From contig CAIUSO010000065.1 of the NCBI GenBank assembly GCA_903901875.1, positions 62,001 through 126,000 of the forward strand: a stretch of 64,000 nucleotides of DNA. Reading direction: 5' to 3'. The notes beneath the pieces were generated by a model. That model was not told where the DNA came from, did no database searches, and worked only from the letters and a program-made list of their open reading frames with translations. Position numbers and translations under genes: made by a program. The stretch's first letter is position 1, and every line of letters starts with the position of its first letter. The stretch comes from an uncultured Geobacteraceae bacterium. GTDB taxonomy: Bacteria > Desulfobacterota > Desulfuromonadia > Geobacterales > Pseudopelobacteraceae. Positions 35,733 to 44,973 of this stretch are shown piece by piece.

Positions 35733-36350
35733 TTACAGCCCAGGCATCATTGCCCTGTTTTCAACCAACGGAATTACAATAACATCACCGGTATCGACCA
35801 CCGTCAATGTCAGGGACTGCTCAGTAATCGAAGTTGCCTGATAACGGTCAGCAATTATATTACCGGCTTTCACCAGCAGAATGTCCTTGTTATCATTTGC
35901 CAGGAATATGGTTTTTTCGCGCCCTTTTTTCAAAAAGCCAAGAAAAACAAAACGTGCCAACGGAGATGCAGAAGCGGAAACATCGGGTAGTGTCACACTT
36001 GCCGCTGGTTGGACCTTTGTTACGACCATTTGTTTCGGCGGTGAAGCTGCCACACGTTTTTGTAGCACCATTGTATCGTCAACGGTAAATATCGGTTTAA
36101 AAATATTGCGTTTGTAGCCGGTAAAATCGTTTTTTTTCTGGTCCAGCAGGGATACGTTAAGCACCGTACCATCGTCACCACTGCCCGTTGACGGTGCAGA
36201 AACTGCAGGCACCTGTTTCTTTCCCTGTTCACCCGGCTTGAACGTCAGAGAACCGACCGTGCGGGTAGTCGGCGTGGAACGAAAGCTCCAGAACAGTACC
36301 CCACAGAAAATCAGCACTAAGACAGCAAGAATCCACTTTTGCCGATTCAT
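35733..36350 (-). CDS. PilP-like periplasmic linker protein of the secretion system
   Basis: A 205-residue protein with an N-terminal membrane segment (about 6-26) and a periplasmic domain whose end (FLGFLKKGREKTIFLANDNKD then ILLVKAGNII) resembles the beta-fold of PilP/GspC HR domains that link the inner-membrane platform to the secretin. Identification rests on position (directly before the secretin, after PilO) and this fold pattern; sequence identity in this family is low. It overlaps the PilO-like gene by four bases. Confidence 0.72.
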   Translation of the reverse strand: MNRQKWILAVLVLIFCGVLFWSFRSTPTTRTVGSLTFKPGEQGKKQVPAVSAPSTGSGDDGTVLNVSLLDQKKNDFTGYKRNIFKPIFTVDDTMVLQKRVAASPPKQMVVTKVQPAASVTLPDVSASASPLARFVFLGFLKKGREKTIFLANDNKDILLVKAGNIIADRYQATSITEQSLTLTVVDTGDVIVIPLVENRAMMPGL

Positions 36351-36892
36351 GAAGCACTCCTGAGATACACACTGACACGAAGGTTCATCGTCACGGTGTC
36401 AGAAACCCGGTCACCACCCACAAAAGCAACACTGTCAACAACTATCAACTCATGAATCTGCTGGAGATCTGCCAGATAGCTTTTTAACGCTGCATAACTG
36501 CCACGGGTGGAAAAAGTAAGTTGGTAACTCTTAAGCCCCTCTTCCTTGACCGGAACTATTTTGTAACTGACGGTACTGACTTCAACGGAATTAGCCAGAG
36601 CCGACTCAAGCAAGTCACCGACAATTCGGGCAAATTCACCTTTTTCGGGTATCCTTTCTTTGAGTCGGGTAAGATCATCCTTACTCTGACGATAACGGGC
36701 AGCCAGGTCCATGGTGCCTTTTTTTGCAGACTGGTTACGCTGAGTACTCCATTTTGAACGCAATTCATTTAAATGGGGCTGCTGAACGGAAGACAGCAGA
36801 TAGCTGATCGTACCATTTCCCATGGCAAGAAGCAGAATAACGACAAGTAACTTCCACTTCTGCCGTACTATTTCAGTGAGATTCATTTTCAT
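36347..36892 (-). CDS. PilO/GspM-like inner-membrane assembly protein
   Basis: A 181-residue protein with one N-terminal membrane helix (about 13-32), a coiled coil (about 35-75) and a ferredoxin-like C-terminal domain (FSTRGSYAALKSYLADLQQ, then VSVYLR). This is the PilO/GspM layout: together with PilN it forms the periplasmic stalk of the platform. It overlaps both neighbours by four bases. Confidence 0.78.
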   Translation of the reverse strand: MKMNLTEIVRQKWKLLVVILLLAMGNGTISYLLSSVQQPHLNELRSKWSTQRNQSAKKGTMDLAARYRQSKDDLTRLKERIPEKGEFARIVGDLLESALANSVEVSTVSYKIVPVKEEGLKSYQLTFSTRGSYAALKSYLADLQQIHELIVVDSVAFVGGDRVSDTVTMNLRVSVYLRSAS

Positions 36893-37428
36893 TTAAGGGC
36901 AACTTTACATGAAAGAGAAAACTGTAAGATACGGGAACCACTGTTGAAGGTGACATTTTGGTGAGACAGCAGCAGAACATCGGATACTCCTGATGTTGCA
37001 CCAAGTTTCTCAAAAAGCATCTGGACCGCCCTGAAATTTCGAGCCTCACCATCAATTTTCCAATTCTCACCACTCTTTCCGGGAGCAATGGCGGTAATTG
37101 CAATCGACACAGGAGTCACCTTCTCCAGAATTTCAAGCAGAGATAACCAGTTTGTACTTTTACGTCCAATAATCTCATTATAAAAACGCACATGACCTTT
37201 CATCTGCTGAAGGTCCGCATCGGGAACCGAACGATCCTGGAGTAAAGCCTTCCGTTGAAAAGCGGCTGTGTCCCCCTCAAGCAGGCTGATTTCTCCCAGA
37301 ACCGAGGAATACTGTGAAACATTCCAGGCCATAAGGGCAATGAGAGTGCTTATGATGAGCAGAGCATAACTGTTAAGAAGACGATGATCAAGACAGCTTC
37401 GGGTTGCAAGATTGATAGTATACCGCAT
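36889..37428 (-). CDS. PilN-like inner-membrane assembly protein
   Basis: A 179-residue protein with a cytoplasmic N-terminal peptide containing INLATRS (the PilN motif INLLP-like that binds PilM), one membrane helix (about 20-40), a helical stretch and a ferredoxin-like domain. PilM binding to the N-terminal peptide of PilN is established for type IV pili. The reading frame shares one base with the PilM-like gene before it and overlaps the PilO-like gene by four. Confidence 0.8.
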   Translation of the reverse strand: MRYTINLATRSCLDHRLLNSYALLIISTLIALMAWNVSQYSSVLGEISLLEGDTAAFQRKALLQDRSVPDADLQQMKGHVRFYNEIIGRKSTNWLSLLEILEKVTPVSIAITAIAPGKSGENWKIDGEARNFRAVQMLFEKLGATSGVSDVLLLSHQNVTFNSGSRILQFSLSCKVALK

Positions 37429-38375
37429 CAGTTGCCCCCCTTGGCGGCACCAATGGCCGCCGACCAGAAAAACAAACGTTTCTGATCGCCAGGAGCCTGA
37501 TTTCCCGGCACCACAACACCCTTGATTTCCAACGGAAGTGGTGAAAGACCCGTTGCTTCAGCCGTCATGACAAGAAAGTCCTCCATGACATCCGGGGGAG
37601 CGATGCAAAAAAGTGTGTGTGGCTGTCTCTCGGGAAACCGTTCCCGATAGACAAGGAGAGAGCTGCTGATTTCCCGATACACCCTGCTGTCGGTCGCCCC
37701 ACAGCCCGATAGATCCTTGCTTCGAAAAAACTCCGGTATCCCCTCTACAAACATGGTAACGGTCAAGGTACCGGCGTAAAATGAAACAAGAATCGATTCT
37801 TGCTGAAGGGACAACCGCTTATCAAAGAGACGGAAGATGTTTAATGAATTGCAGTCGATTCGTGAGGGTACAAGTCCTGCTGCCGCAATAAGATCCTCAT
37901 ATTGGGTAATGACCGCCCGGGAAGCAATGGCGACCATCAATGCCAGATCGCCATTTTCACGGACAGTCAACTGCTGATAATCGACCATGGTATCGGCCGG
38001 ATCAAACGGAATGTTTTTCTTGAGTTTCCAGCGAATCAGGTCCACCGCTTCCGAACGGCTTTTAAAACGTCCATCCAGATCAAAGAGAATGATTCTGCTT
38101 GCCCCGTCGGGGAGAGAAACGGCTACCATCTTGGAGCGGCACTGCAGCTGCTCATGGGCAGAACGAACAGCGGTAACGAAAGCATCTGCATTACGAATAT
38201 TGGGTTCACGGAGAGACAGGGTGATTGTCTCCGGCTGCCACGCGACATGGGATACCTGACGGACACGGGGAGCTGTTGCCGAGCCGCCGGTAAGGGCACA
38301 GGTAACCCCGTTAAGACCAATTTCCATCCCGGAATGTTTACTGGCAAACAACATAACGTATCCCGTACCGGTCAC
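37428..38375 (-). CDS. PilM/GspL-like actin-fold cytoplasmic platform protein
   Basis: A 315-residue protein without signal peptide, with segments typical of the PilM actin-like fold: IRWKLKKNIPFDPADTMVDY, then VMVAIASRAVITQYEDLIAAAG-like text and GLVPSRIDCNSLNIFRLF, and IILFDL. In pili and type II systems such proteins link the ATPase (GspE/PilB) to the membrane components. It overlaps the GspE gene by four bases and precedes the PilN-like gene, the canonical M-N-O-P order. Confidence 0.82.
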   Translation of the reverse strand: MTGTGYVMLFASKHSGMEIGLNGVTCALTGGSATAPRVRQVSHVAWQPETITLSLREPNIRNADAFVTAVRSAHEQLQCRSKMVAVSLPDGASRIILFDLDGRFKSRSEAVDLIRWKLKKNIPFDPADTMVDYQQLTVRENGDLALMVAIASRAVITQYEDLIAAAGLVPSRIDCNSLNIFRLFDKRLSLQQESILVSFYAGTLTVTMFVEGIPEFFRSKDLSGCGATDSRVYREISSSLLVYRERFPERQPHTLFCIAPPDVMEDFLVMTAEATGLSPLPLEIKGVVVPGNQAPGDQKRLFFWSAAIGAAKGGN

Positions 38376-40093
38376 TCAACAAAAGTGACACGGTTAATCT
38401 CCTTCAGAGTGGTGATACCATCGGCAAGCTTTTCTTCGGCAGAATCCCGCAGAAACAGCACTCCCGCCTCACGGGCAGCCGCCTTCAGCTGGGTGGCCGG
38501 TACCTTGGCAATTATCAGATCCCGAATATGGTCGTTGAGTTCAAGTAACTCAACAATGGCCACCCTTCCCCGGTAGCCGGTCCCGTGGCACGCATCACAG
38601 CCGCGGGATTCATAGAGGGTTTTTCCACGGAAACGTTCAGGATCGACTCCACCGTCCCGCAACTCATCATCGCTATATGTTACCGGTCTCCGACATGAAA
38701 TACAGACCTTACGCACCAGTCGCTGGGCCAACACGCAGTTCAGACAGGAAACAAAATTATAGGGGTCAATTCCCATGTGAATGAAACGTCCAATGACGTC
38801 AAAAACATTATTTGCATGGACCGTGGTAAACACCAGATGGCCGGTGAGAGCCGACTGCACCGCAATCTGGGCCGTTTCGGAATCGCGAATTTCACCAACC
38901 ATGATTTTATCAGGATCGTGTCGCAGAATAGACCGTAACCCCTTGGCAAAGGTGAGTCCCTTCTTTTCATTCACCGGAATCTGCAGTACACCGCGAAGCA
39001 TATATTCAACCGGATCTTCAATGGTGATTATTTTATCCTCACCGGTATGAATTTCGGTCAATGCGGCATAGAGGGTGGTTGTTTTACCGGAACCGGTCGG
39101 ACCGGTAACCAGGACCATGCCATACGGTTCACGGATTTTCCTCCTGAGCCGCTTTATCTCCCGCTCGCTGACCCCAAGGTTTTCCAGTGTCAACCCCTTC
39201 AGGTCGCTGGCGATACTCTCCTTATCCAGTATCCTGATGACCGCATCTTCACCAAAGGAACTTGGCATGATCGAAACACGGAAGTCAATGGTTTTGGCAC
39301 CGAAACGGACTTTGAAACGACCATCCTGGGGTATGCGCCGCTCAGAGATATCAAGTTCACTCATAACCTTCAGGCGTGATATTATGGGCGCCTGGAAATG
39401 CTGATCGATGGATTCGTTTGCCTTGTACAGGACACCGTCGATACGATATTTAATATCAACACCATCAAAACCTGTTTCAATATGAATATCACTGGCCCGA
39501 CGGCTGAGTGCGTCAATGACCGTTGTATTAATCAGCTTGATTATCGGACTACTGTCGTCAGAAAGGGTCTCAACCGAGAGGATTTCTTCACCGCGATCCG
39601 ATTCCTTGACCAGTTGCAGCATGAAGTCTTCTGACACCTCACGGAGTACTCGCCTTGTACCTTCGCCGGTTTTGATTGCAATGGACAGTGCTGACTCAGA
39701 GGCGACACGAAGCTGAATCTGGCGATTTACCTGCAATTCCAGTTCATCCAGATTAATAACATCCGTCGGATCTGATACGGCAATAACCATGGAATGGTCG
39801 GTAATTTCAAGTGGAACAAAGTGAAAACGATAAATAGCATCGGGAGGAAGCTGGTTGAGGAGTTCGGAATCCATCTTGAAATTCTGAAGATCAATGTACT
39901 CAAGATCCAATTGTTCAGCCAGAGCCTGGGCAAGTTCTTCGTCGTCGAGCAGACCGTTACTGACCGCAATCGTCCCAAAGCGCTGCGTAGTGGTTCCAAG
40001 CTGTTCAACAACGATAGCCAACTGCTCAACGGTAAGGCTTCCCCGTTCGACAAGAATGGCACCAATTTTTTTTCTTTTGTAATGGCTCATCAC
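38372..40093 (-). CDS. gspE: Type II secretion / pilus assembly ATPase GspE/PilB family
   Basis: A 573-residue hexameric motor ATPase. An N-terminal MshEN-type domain (about 1-160, LLDDEELAQALAEQLDLEY) is followed by the ATPase with Walker A GPTGSGKTTTLYA, the Asp box TIEDPVEYML, Walker B ILRHDPDKIMVGEIRDSETA, and a His box GHLVFTTVHANN. Near the end is a tetracysteine zinc site (CISCRR and CDACHGTG). It powers pseudopilus growth. The MshEN domain often binds cyclic di-GMP; whether this one does cannot be decided by eye. Confidence 0.94.
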   Translation of the reverse strand: MMSHYKRKKIGAILVERGSLTVEQLAIVVEQLGTTTQRFGTIAVSNGLLDDEELAQALAEQLDLEYIDLQNFKMDSELLNQLPPDAIYRFHFVPLEITDHSMVIAVSDPTDVINLDELELQVNRQIQLRVASESALSIAIKTGEGTRRVLREVSEDFMLQLVKESDRGEEILSVETLSDDSSPIIKLINTTVIDALSRRASDIHIETGFDGVDIKYRIDGVLYKANESIDQHFQAPIISRLKVMSELDISERRIPQDGRFKVRFGAKTIDFRVSIMPSSFGEDAVIRILDKESIASDLKGLTLENLGVSEREIKRLRRKIREPYGMVLVTGPTGSGKTTTLYAALTEIHTGEDKIITIEDPVEYMLRGVLQIPVNEKKGLTFAKGLRSILRHDPDKIMVGEIRDSETAQIAVQSALTGHLVFTTVHANNVFDVIGRFIHMGIDPYNFVSCLNCVLAQRLVRKVCISCRRPVTYSDDELRDGGVDPERFRGKTLYESRGCDACHGTGYRGRVAIVELLELNDHIRDLIIAKVPATQLKAAAREAGVLFLRDSAEEKLADGITTLKEINRVTFVE

Positions 40094-41301
40094 TAACCTA
40101 CGGTTCCGGCTATTTTGAAAATGGGCAGATACATTGCCACAATGATTACTCCGATGATTACCCCCATGACAAGCATGATGGCAGGTTCAATGGCAGTGGT
40201 CAAAAAGTGCATCCGTTCCTCAAGCTCATCTTCAAGATAGTTGGATATTTCAAGCAGCATATCTTCAAGGGCACCGGTCGCCTCACCAACACCGAGCATA
40301 CGCAATGCCAAAGGGGGCATAATCCTGATTCGCTCGAATGCAGACGAAAGTTGTCCCCCCTCTTCAATGGAACGAACGACGTCATAGAGCTTTTTTTCCA
40401 TAAAAACGTTATTCAAGGTGCCGATTGACATACGGAGCGACTCAATGATGGGAATGCCACTGCTGAGAAGGGTTGCCAACGTACGGGAAAAAGATGAAAC
40501 CGAATATTTGGAGAGAACATCACCAAATACGGGAATATCCAGTTTGTAACGGTCGAATATATAACGACCGGATTCGCTGTTTTTCCATGATCTGAAAAGC
40601 ATGAAAAGTGCGATAATCCCCAGAATCCCAAACAGCAGATACCGCCGGAGCAGTGAAGTGACATCAATAAGTAACTGGGTCAAAAACGGCAGCTGTGCCC
40701 CGGCATCTGCATAAACCTGGCTGAAGGTCGGCACAACATACAGCATGAGAATTGCGATCGATATAAAAGCAAACAGTATCAGTATGGCGGGGTAAAAGAG
40801 TGCGGAAATAATTTTTTTCCGCAATGCCCCCGCCCTCTTCAGATATTCTATATAACGTCGAATGGTAAGGGGGAGATCTCCCGTCCGCTCACCGGCACTG
40901 ATGGATGCTATATAGAGGTAGGGAAAGGCCCGACCATGCTTTTCCATTGCGGCTGACAGTGCCGAACCTGCCTTGACATCCTCCCGCACCTGGGTAAGTA
41001 TTTCATAGAGCGAACCGGATTGATGCCGCTCAAGAATGGCGTCAAGGGCCTGCATGATCGGCATTCCGGCTTTTAACAGGACCAGCAGTTCCTGATTGAA
41101 ATTCAAAAGAAGCTTGTTATCAATTTTTCGCCATCTCAGTCCCTTGTCCAGCAGGAATTGAAACGGTTTCTTTTTTACTTCAAAAACGTAATATCCTTGA
41201 TCTTCAAGATTGACTCGCAGGGCAGCAGCATCGGTGGCCTCAAAATCTCTCTGAAGTACCTTGCCATCGGACGCACCAAGTTTGCAGGTAAAAAGGGCCA
41301 T
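40093..41301 (-). CDS. gspF: Type II secretion inner-membrane platform protein GspF
   Basis: A 402-residue membrane protein with two homologous GspF/PilC domains (about 65-190 and 270-395), each a helical bundle ending in the membrane, with features such as LKAGMPIMQALDAILE and LSSGIPIIESLRMSIG and the signature ISAGERTGDLP-like and GVGEATGALEDML. It is the central inner-membrane component around which GspE rotates. It shares a base with the gspE start and is followed by a small membrane protein gene. Confidence 0.94.
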   Translation of the reverse strand: MALFTCKLGASDGKVLQRDFEATDAAALRVNLEDQGYYVFEVKKKPFQFLLDKGLRWRKIDNKLLLNFNQELLVLLKAGMPIMQALDAILERHQSGSLYEILTQVREDVKAGSALSAAMEKHGRAFPYLYIASISAGERTGDLPLTIRRYIEYLKRAGALRKKIISALFYPAILILFAFISIAILMLYVVPTFSQVYADAGAQLPFLTQLLIDVTSLLRRYLLFGILGIIALFMLFRSWKNSESGRYIFDRYKLDIPVFGDVLSKYSVSSFSRTLATLLSSGIPIIESLRMSIGTLNNVFMEKKLYDVVRSIEEGGQLSSAFERIRIMPPLALRMLGVGEATGALEDMLLEISNYLEDELEERMHFLTTAIEPAIMLVMGVIIGVIIVAMYLPIFKIAGTVG

Positions 41302-41306
41302 TTAAG

Positions 41307-41492
41307 TTACGCGTTTAATAAGCCGACAATCCAGACAGCGAAGGAAAAAAGAGCACCCGCTCCCCACCGAGTGGCAGAGGAAACATTACAGATGCCACGT
41401 TCAGGAAATGCCCGGAACATCAGAATAATGCACGAAGAGAGCCAGCCGGTCAACCCGACTATGAGAATAATTGACCAAAAATCGTGGGACAT
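41307..41492 (-). CDS. Small membrane protein
   Basis: A 61-residue protein with two hydrophobic segments (about 7-26 and 44-60) separated by a short charged loop. Starting at the second possible ATG gives GGGGAAA just upstream and avoids overlapping the glycosyltransferase gene more than needed; the longer reading adds 18 residues. It lies between the glycosyltransferase and gspF genes on the same strand. I do not recognise it. Confidence 0.6.
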   Translation of the reverse strand: MSHDFWSIILIVGLTGWLSSCIILMFRAFPERGICNVSSATRWGAGALFSFAVWIVGLLNA

Positions 41493-41497
41493 GGCAG

Positions 41498-42220
41498 CTA
41501 TTTCCCCATGATGTTTGCAAAGACAGTTTGCAAGCGGAGTTTCCACACCATCAGAACCGCTTCCCGAACAATGGAACCGGACATTTTTGACGTTCCAGCA
41601 TGGCGATCAATGAAAATTATGGGTATTTCCTTAATACGAAACCCTTTTACCATACACAGATAGTTCATCTCTATCTGAAACGAATATCCATCGGAGGTGA
41701 CACGGGATAAATCAATCGCCTCCAGAGTTGACCGACGAAAACATTTGAAACCACTGGTACAATCATGAAGTTTCAAGCCGGTTACCCATCGGGTGTACAC
41801 GCTGGCGCAATAGCTCAGAATAAGACGTCTGATGGGCCAGTTGACCACACTGACACCATTTAGATACCGGGAGCCGATAACCAGATCGCTCTCACCGATG
41901 GCCGATAAAAACAGCGGCAGTGTGGTTGGATCATGGGAAAAGTCCGCATCCATTTCCATCAGGTAATCGGCTCCCAGATCCAGAGCAGCTTTGAAACCTT
42001 CCCGATATGCCGACCCCAGACCAAGCTTTCCCTTCCGGTGTAACACATGGATTCGGTCCGATTCATCAACCAGTTGGTCAATAATGGCTCCGGTCCCATC
42101 GGGAGAATTGTCATCGACGAACAGAATATGAATATCAGCATGTTGCGCCAGAACCGCTTCGGTCAACGTGATGATATTATCTTTTTCGTTATATGTCGGT
42201 ATAATTATGAATGTTTTCAA
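41498..42220 (-). CDS. Polyprenol-phosphate mannose synthase-like GT2 glycosyltransferase
   Basis: A 240-residue family-2 glycosyltransferase with IIPTYNEKDNI at the start, FVDDNSPDGTGA, and the DxD motif in MEMDADFSHDP. Length and motifs match soluble dolichyl-phosphate mannose synthase (DPM1-type) enzymes, which load a sugar from GDP-mannose onto a polyprenyl phosphate. No membrane segment is visible except the FxxxDRHAGTSKM region near the end, which is a family hallmark. The acceptor and use (glycan or protein glycosylation) are unknown. Confidence 0.88.
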   Translation of the reverse strand: MKTFIIIPTYNEKDNIITLTEAVLAQHADIHILFVDDNSPDGTGAIIDQLVDESDRIHVLHRKGKLGLGSAYREGFKAALDLGADYLMEMDADFSHDPTTLPLFLSAIGESDLVIGSRYLNGVSVVNWPIRRLILSYCASVYTRWVTGLKLHDCTSGFKCFRRSTLEAIDLSRVTSDGYSFQIEMNYLCMVKGFRIKEIPIIFIDRHAGTSKMSGSIVREAVLMVWKLRLQTVFANIMGK

Positions 42221-42321
42221 CAGTCACCCCGATGACTTCCGCCCGCTCTCTGGCGTGCGAATAGGATTACATATCAGGAAAGTGTATCATAATATTTCAG
42301 CTTTTGTACACAGTTATCAAT

Positions 42322-43584
42322 CTAACTTCTCACGGAACGGCGATTTTTTGAAGTAATAATCCTCACCTGACGCTCCTGGAACCAGTACGCATAGGTCCAG
42401 TTCATCATGACAACCACCCTGTTTCTAAAGCCGACCAGATAGAACAGGTGGAGCAGCAACCAGGCCAGCCAGGCAATATAGCCGCGAAATTTGAAACCAC
42501 CGGTGACGGCAACAGCCGAGCTCTTACCGATGGTAGCCATGGCTCCCTTGTCACGATAGCGAAACGCGGGAAGCGATGCGCCCCGTTCACGGGCCACTAT
42601 TGACTGTGCGGCATACTCTCCCTGCTGACTTGCGACCGGGGCCATCATCGGAAGGGGAGCACCATTGGTGAGACAGCAGGCCATGTCACCGATAACCATG
42701 ACATTCGGATGGCCCGGAATGGTGAGGTCCGGCTGGACAACAATCCTCCCTGCCCCACCCCGTTCGATGCCGGGAATTGCCCCGGCCAGATCGGCTGCGG
42801 CAACCCCTGCCGACCAGAGCAGGGTATGGGTACCGATGGTCGTGCCGCCAAACAGCTGTACGGACTCCTCTGTCGCACCGATGACCTTGCTTTCCAGCAT
42901 CACTTCAACACCCATCGATATCAATTTGAGTCGTGCATATTCCCTCAAGTCATCGGGCATTGCCGTAAGCAGGGAGTTTGCCGCCTCGACGATAATAATT
43001 CTGGTCTCCGAAGAGGCAATGGTGGGATGGTCCTTGGAAAGAACGTAGACGATCAATTCACGCAAAGCTCCGGCAAATTCAACGCCGGTCGGTCCTCCCC
43101 CCACGATGACAAATGTTAAGAGTGCTTCCCGCCGTCGAACGTCGCTTTCTCTTTCGGCCCGTTCAAACATGAAAAGAATCTGATTACGCAAGTCTTCGGC
43201 CTGATCGAGGCGCTTCAAGTCGAAAGCATTTTTCGCAACGCTGTCCATTCCAAAATAGTTGGTACGACTGCCGGCAGCGATAATCAGATAATCATAGGAT
43301 ATTACTTCACTGTCGGTCCGGATGGTCCGGTCAGCAACATTGATACCGATAATTTCGGCTAAAAGGAACGTTGTATCTTTCCATCCCCGGACAAGCCCCC
43401 GCAGCGGATAGGCAATTTCTTCCTCTTCCAGACCCGCCGTGGCGACCTGATAGAGTAATGGCTGAAACAGGTGGTAATTATTACGATCGACCAGTAACAA
43501 CTCAAATCCGGAGCCAGCGAGGGCCTTTGCAGCCCGCAACCCCCCAAAACCCATCCCGGCGATTACAACACGTTTTTTTGACAT
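42322..43584 (-). CDS. ndh: Type II NADH dehydrogenase (NDH-2)
   Basis: A 420-residue flavoprotein with two Rossmann folds: FAD site VVIAGMGFGGLRAAKAL at the N-terminus and NAD(P)H site VIVGGGPTGVEFAGAL in the middle. The C-terminal 60 residues (GYIAWLAWLLLHLFYLVG, then an aromatic-rich amphipathic end) anchor it to the membrane. It transfers electrons from NADH to quinone without pumping protons. Start: ATG 51 codons inside a longer frame, chosen because the nucleotide-binding fold begins there. Confidence 0.92.
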   Translation of the reverse strand: MSKKRVVIAGMGFGGLRAAKALAGSGFELLLVDRNNYHLFQPLLYQVATAGLEEEEIAYPLRGLVRGWKDTTFLLAEIIGINVADRTIRTDSEVISYDYLIIAAGSRTNYFGMDSVAKNAFDLKRLDQAEDLRNQILFMFERAERESDVRRREALLTFVIVGGGPTGVEFAGALRELIVYVLSKDHPTIASSETRIIIVEAANSLLTAMPDDLREYARLKLISMGVEVMLESKVIGATEESVQLFGGTTIGTHTLLWSAGVAAADLAGAIPGIERGGAGRIVVQPDLTIPGHPNVMVIGDMACCLTNGAPLPMMAPVASQQGEYAAQSIVARERGASLPAFRYRDKGAMATIGKSSAVAVTGGFKFRGYIAWLAWLLLHLFYLVGFRNRVVVMMNWTYAYWFQERQVRIITSKNRRSVRS

Positions 43585-43633
43585 GACAATGTACCTATTA
43601 CCCAAGTTAATTTTATCGATTATACTGACACAG

Positions 43634-43662
43634 TTGCAATTACTGTGCGGATACCTTATAAA
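43634..43662 (+). promoter_or_regulatory. Promoter for the DUF294 gene
   Basis: TTGCAA (43634-43639) and TATAAA (43657-43662) are separated by 17 bases, about 88 bases before the ATG at 43750. Same -35 variant as before gltA and rubrerythrin. Confidence 0.55.
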
Positions 43663-43749
43663 CCGAAAGACACTGAATAGGCAATTTTGAAATTCATCTC
43701 CACTGCACCAACCTGCAAATATCCATGACACCACCAACGAGGTAGTAGC

Positions 43750-44952
43750 ATGAACGTGACAGAATATCCATCACCGTTGATCATGCCGGATTATTCCGAA
43801 ATAACCCGTTTTTGTCCCGTCTCAGAAATTGTTCCGTTTCTGCAACTACTTTCATCTTCTATTACAGCAGATTATCAGAAGCTGGTGGCTTTTCGTACAG
43901 AAAAGGAACTGCTGATCGAGAGGATTGCTCCCACCGGCAATGCTCCCCTCAAGCCCATCCATGACCGTCTCAATCAGCTTGAACTGGACCGTTTTCTTTT
44001 TATTCCGTCGGTTCATGAGTTGCATCACTCCTGCACCGACTACCGGGACATCCTCTCCACCCATGTGGTTGAAATGGTAAAGCAAGAAATGCTGGAGGCG
44101 GGATATGCTGTACCATCGGTTCCCTTTGCTCTTATCAGCATGGGAAGCGACGGACGTGAGGAGCAGACTCTCATAACCGATCAGGACAATCTCATCGTCT
44201 ATGGTGATGGTGGTGGTGATGATGCCGATCGGTACTTTAGCGAATTTTCCACGCGTTTGGTGAACAAACTGGAAGAGGCCGGTTTTATGCGCTGTACCGG
44301 TGACATAATGCCGACCAACCAGACCTGGCGCGGATCATTCAGTCAATGGCGAAAGCGGCTCTTTTCCATTGTCCGCTATGAAGTGGAAGATCTGGGCAAA
44401 AACGTCATGAATCTGATCGTGCTGTCCGATGCGCGTCACGTGGCAGGTGACCCGGAACTTGCTGCGGAACTTATCGACTTGATCAGAACCATGGAGCGGG
44501 ACTATTTCCAGGTTCTCTGGGGGATGGCAAAGGCAGCCACCGACATGAAGCTGGCCCTCGGATTCATGAAGCGGATCTGGACGGAAGGAAGCGGCGACCA
44601 TAAAGGTGAGTTTAATGTAAAGCTGCTGGCATGGGCCCCCCTTGTAATGAATGTACGGATTTTAGCGATTAATCAGGGCATTCCCGCCACGAGTACCCTG
44701 CAAAGAATCGCACTTCTTGAAGCTGAAGGAAGTTTTTCCCCTTCTTTTTCTTCGGACCTTATGGATGCCTACCATATTCTTACCAAACAACGCATTCTGA
44801 TTCAGATCAAGGCTCTCAAGGGAATCCAGAAAGACTCCCATTACCTCAACCCCTATCTGCTGACAACAAGTGAACAGGAACAGATCCGCCATGCAATGCT
44901 TAAAATTGAAGATTTGCAAAAAATAATCCATGCAAATTTTCATATTGTTTGA
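43750..44952 (+). CDS. DUF294-type putative nucleotidyltransferase
   Basis: A 400-residue protein without signal peptide. Residues about 130-155 read ISMGSDGREEQTLITDQDN, the GS-x(n)-D-x-D nucleotidyltransferase motif of the DUF294/GlnD-like group, and the C-terminal half (DUF294_C-like) is helical with a motif in the FKVKLLAWAPLV region (here FNVKLLAWAPLV). Such domains often act downstream of signal inputs (CBS or cNMP domains), but none is present here. An exported protein gene follows 21 bases later, probably in one operon. Confidence 0.82.
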   Translation: MNVTEYPSPLIMPDYSEITRFCPVSEIVPFLQLLSSSITADYQKLVAFRTEKELLIERIAPTGNAPLKPIHDRLNQLELDRFLFIPSVHELHHSCTDYRDILSTHVVEMVKQEMLEAGYAVPSVPFALISMGSDGREEQTLITDQDNLIVYGDGGGDDADRYFSEFSTRLVNKLEEAGFMRCTGDIMPTNQTWRGSFSQWRKRLFSIVRYEVEDLGKNVMNLIVLSDARHVAGDPELAAELIDLIRTMERDYFQVLWGMAKAATDMKLALGFMKRIWTEGSGDHKGEFNVKLLAWAPLVMNVRILAINQGIPATSTLQRIALLEAEGSFSPSFSSDLMDAYHILTKQRILIQIKALKGIQKDSHYLNPYLLTTSEQEQIRHAMLKIEDLQKIIHANFHIV

Positions 44953-44973
44953 AACCGGGGGGAGCCTTTACCA

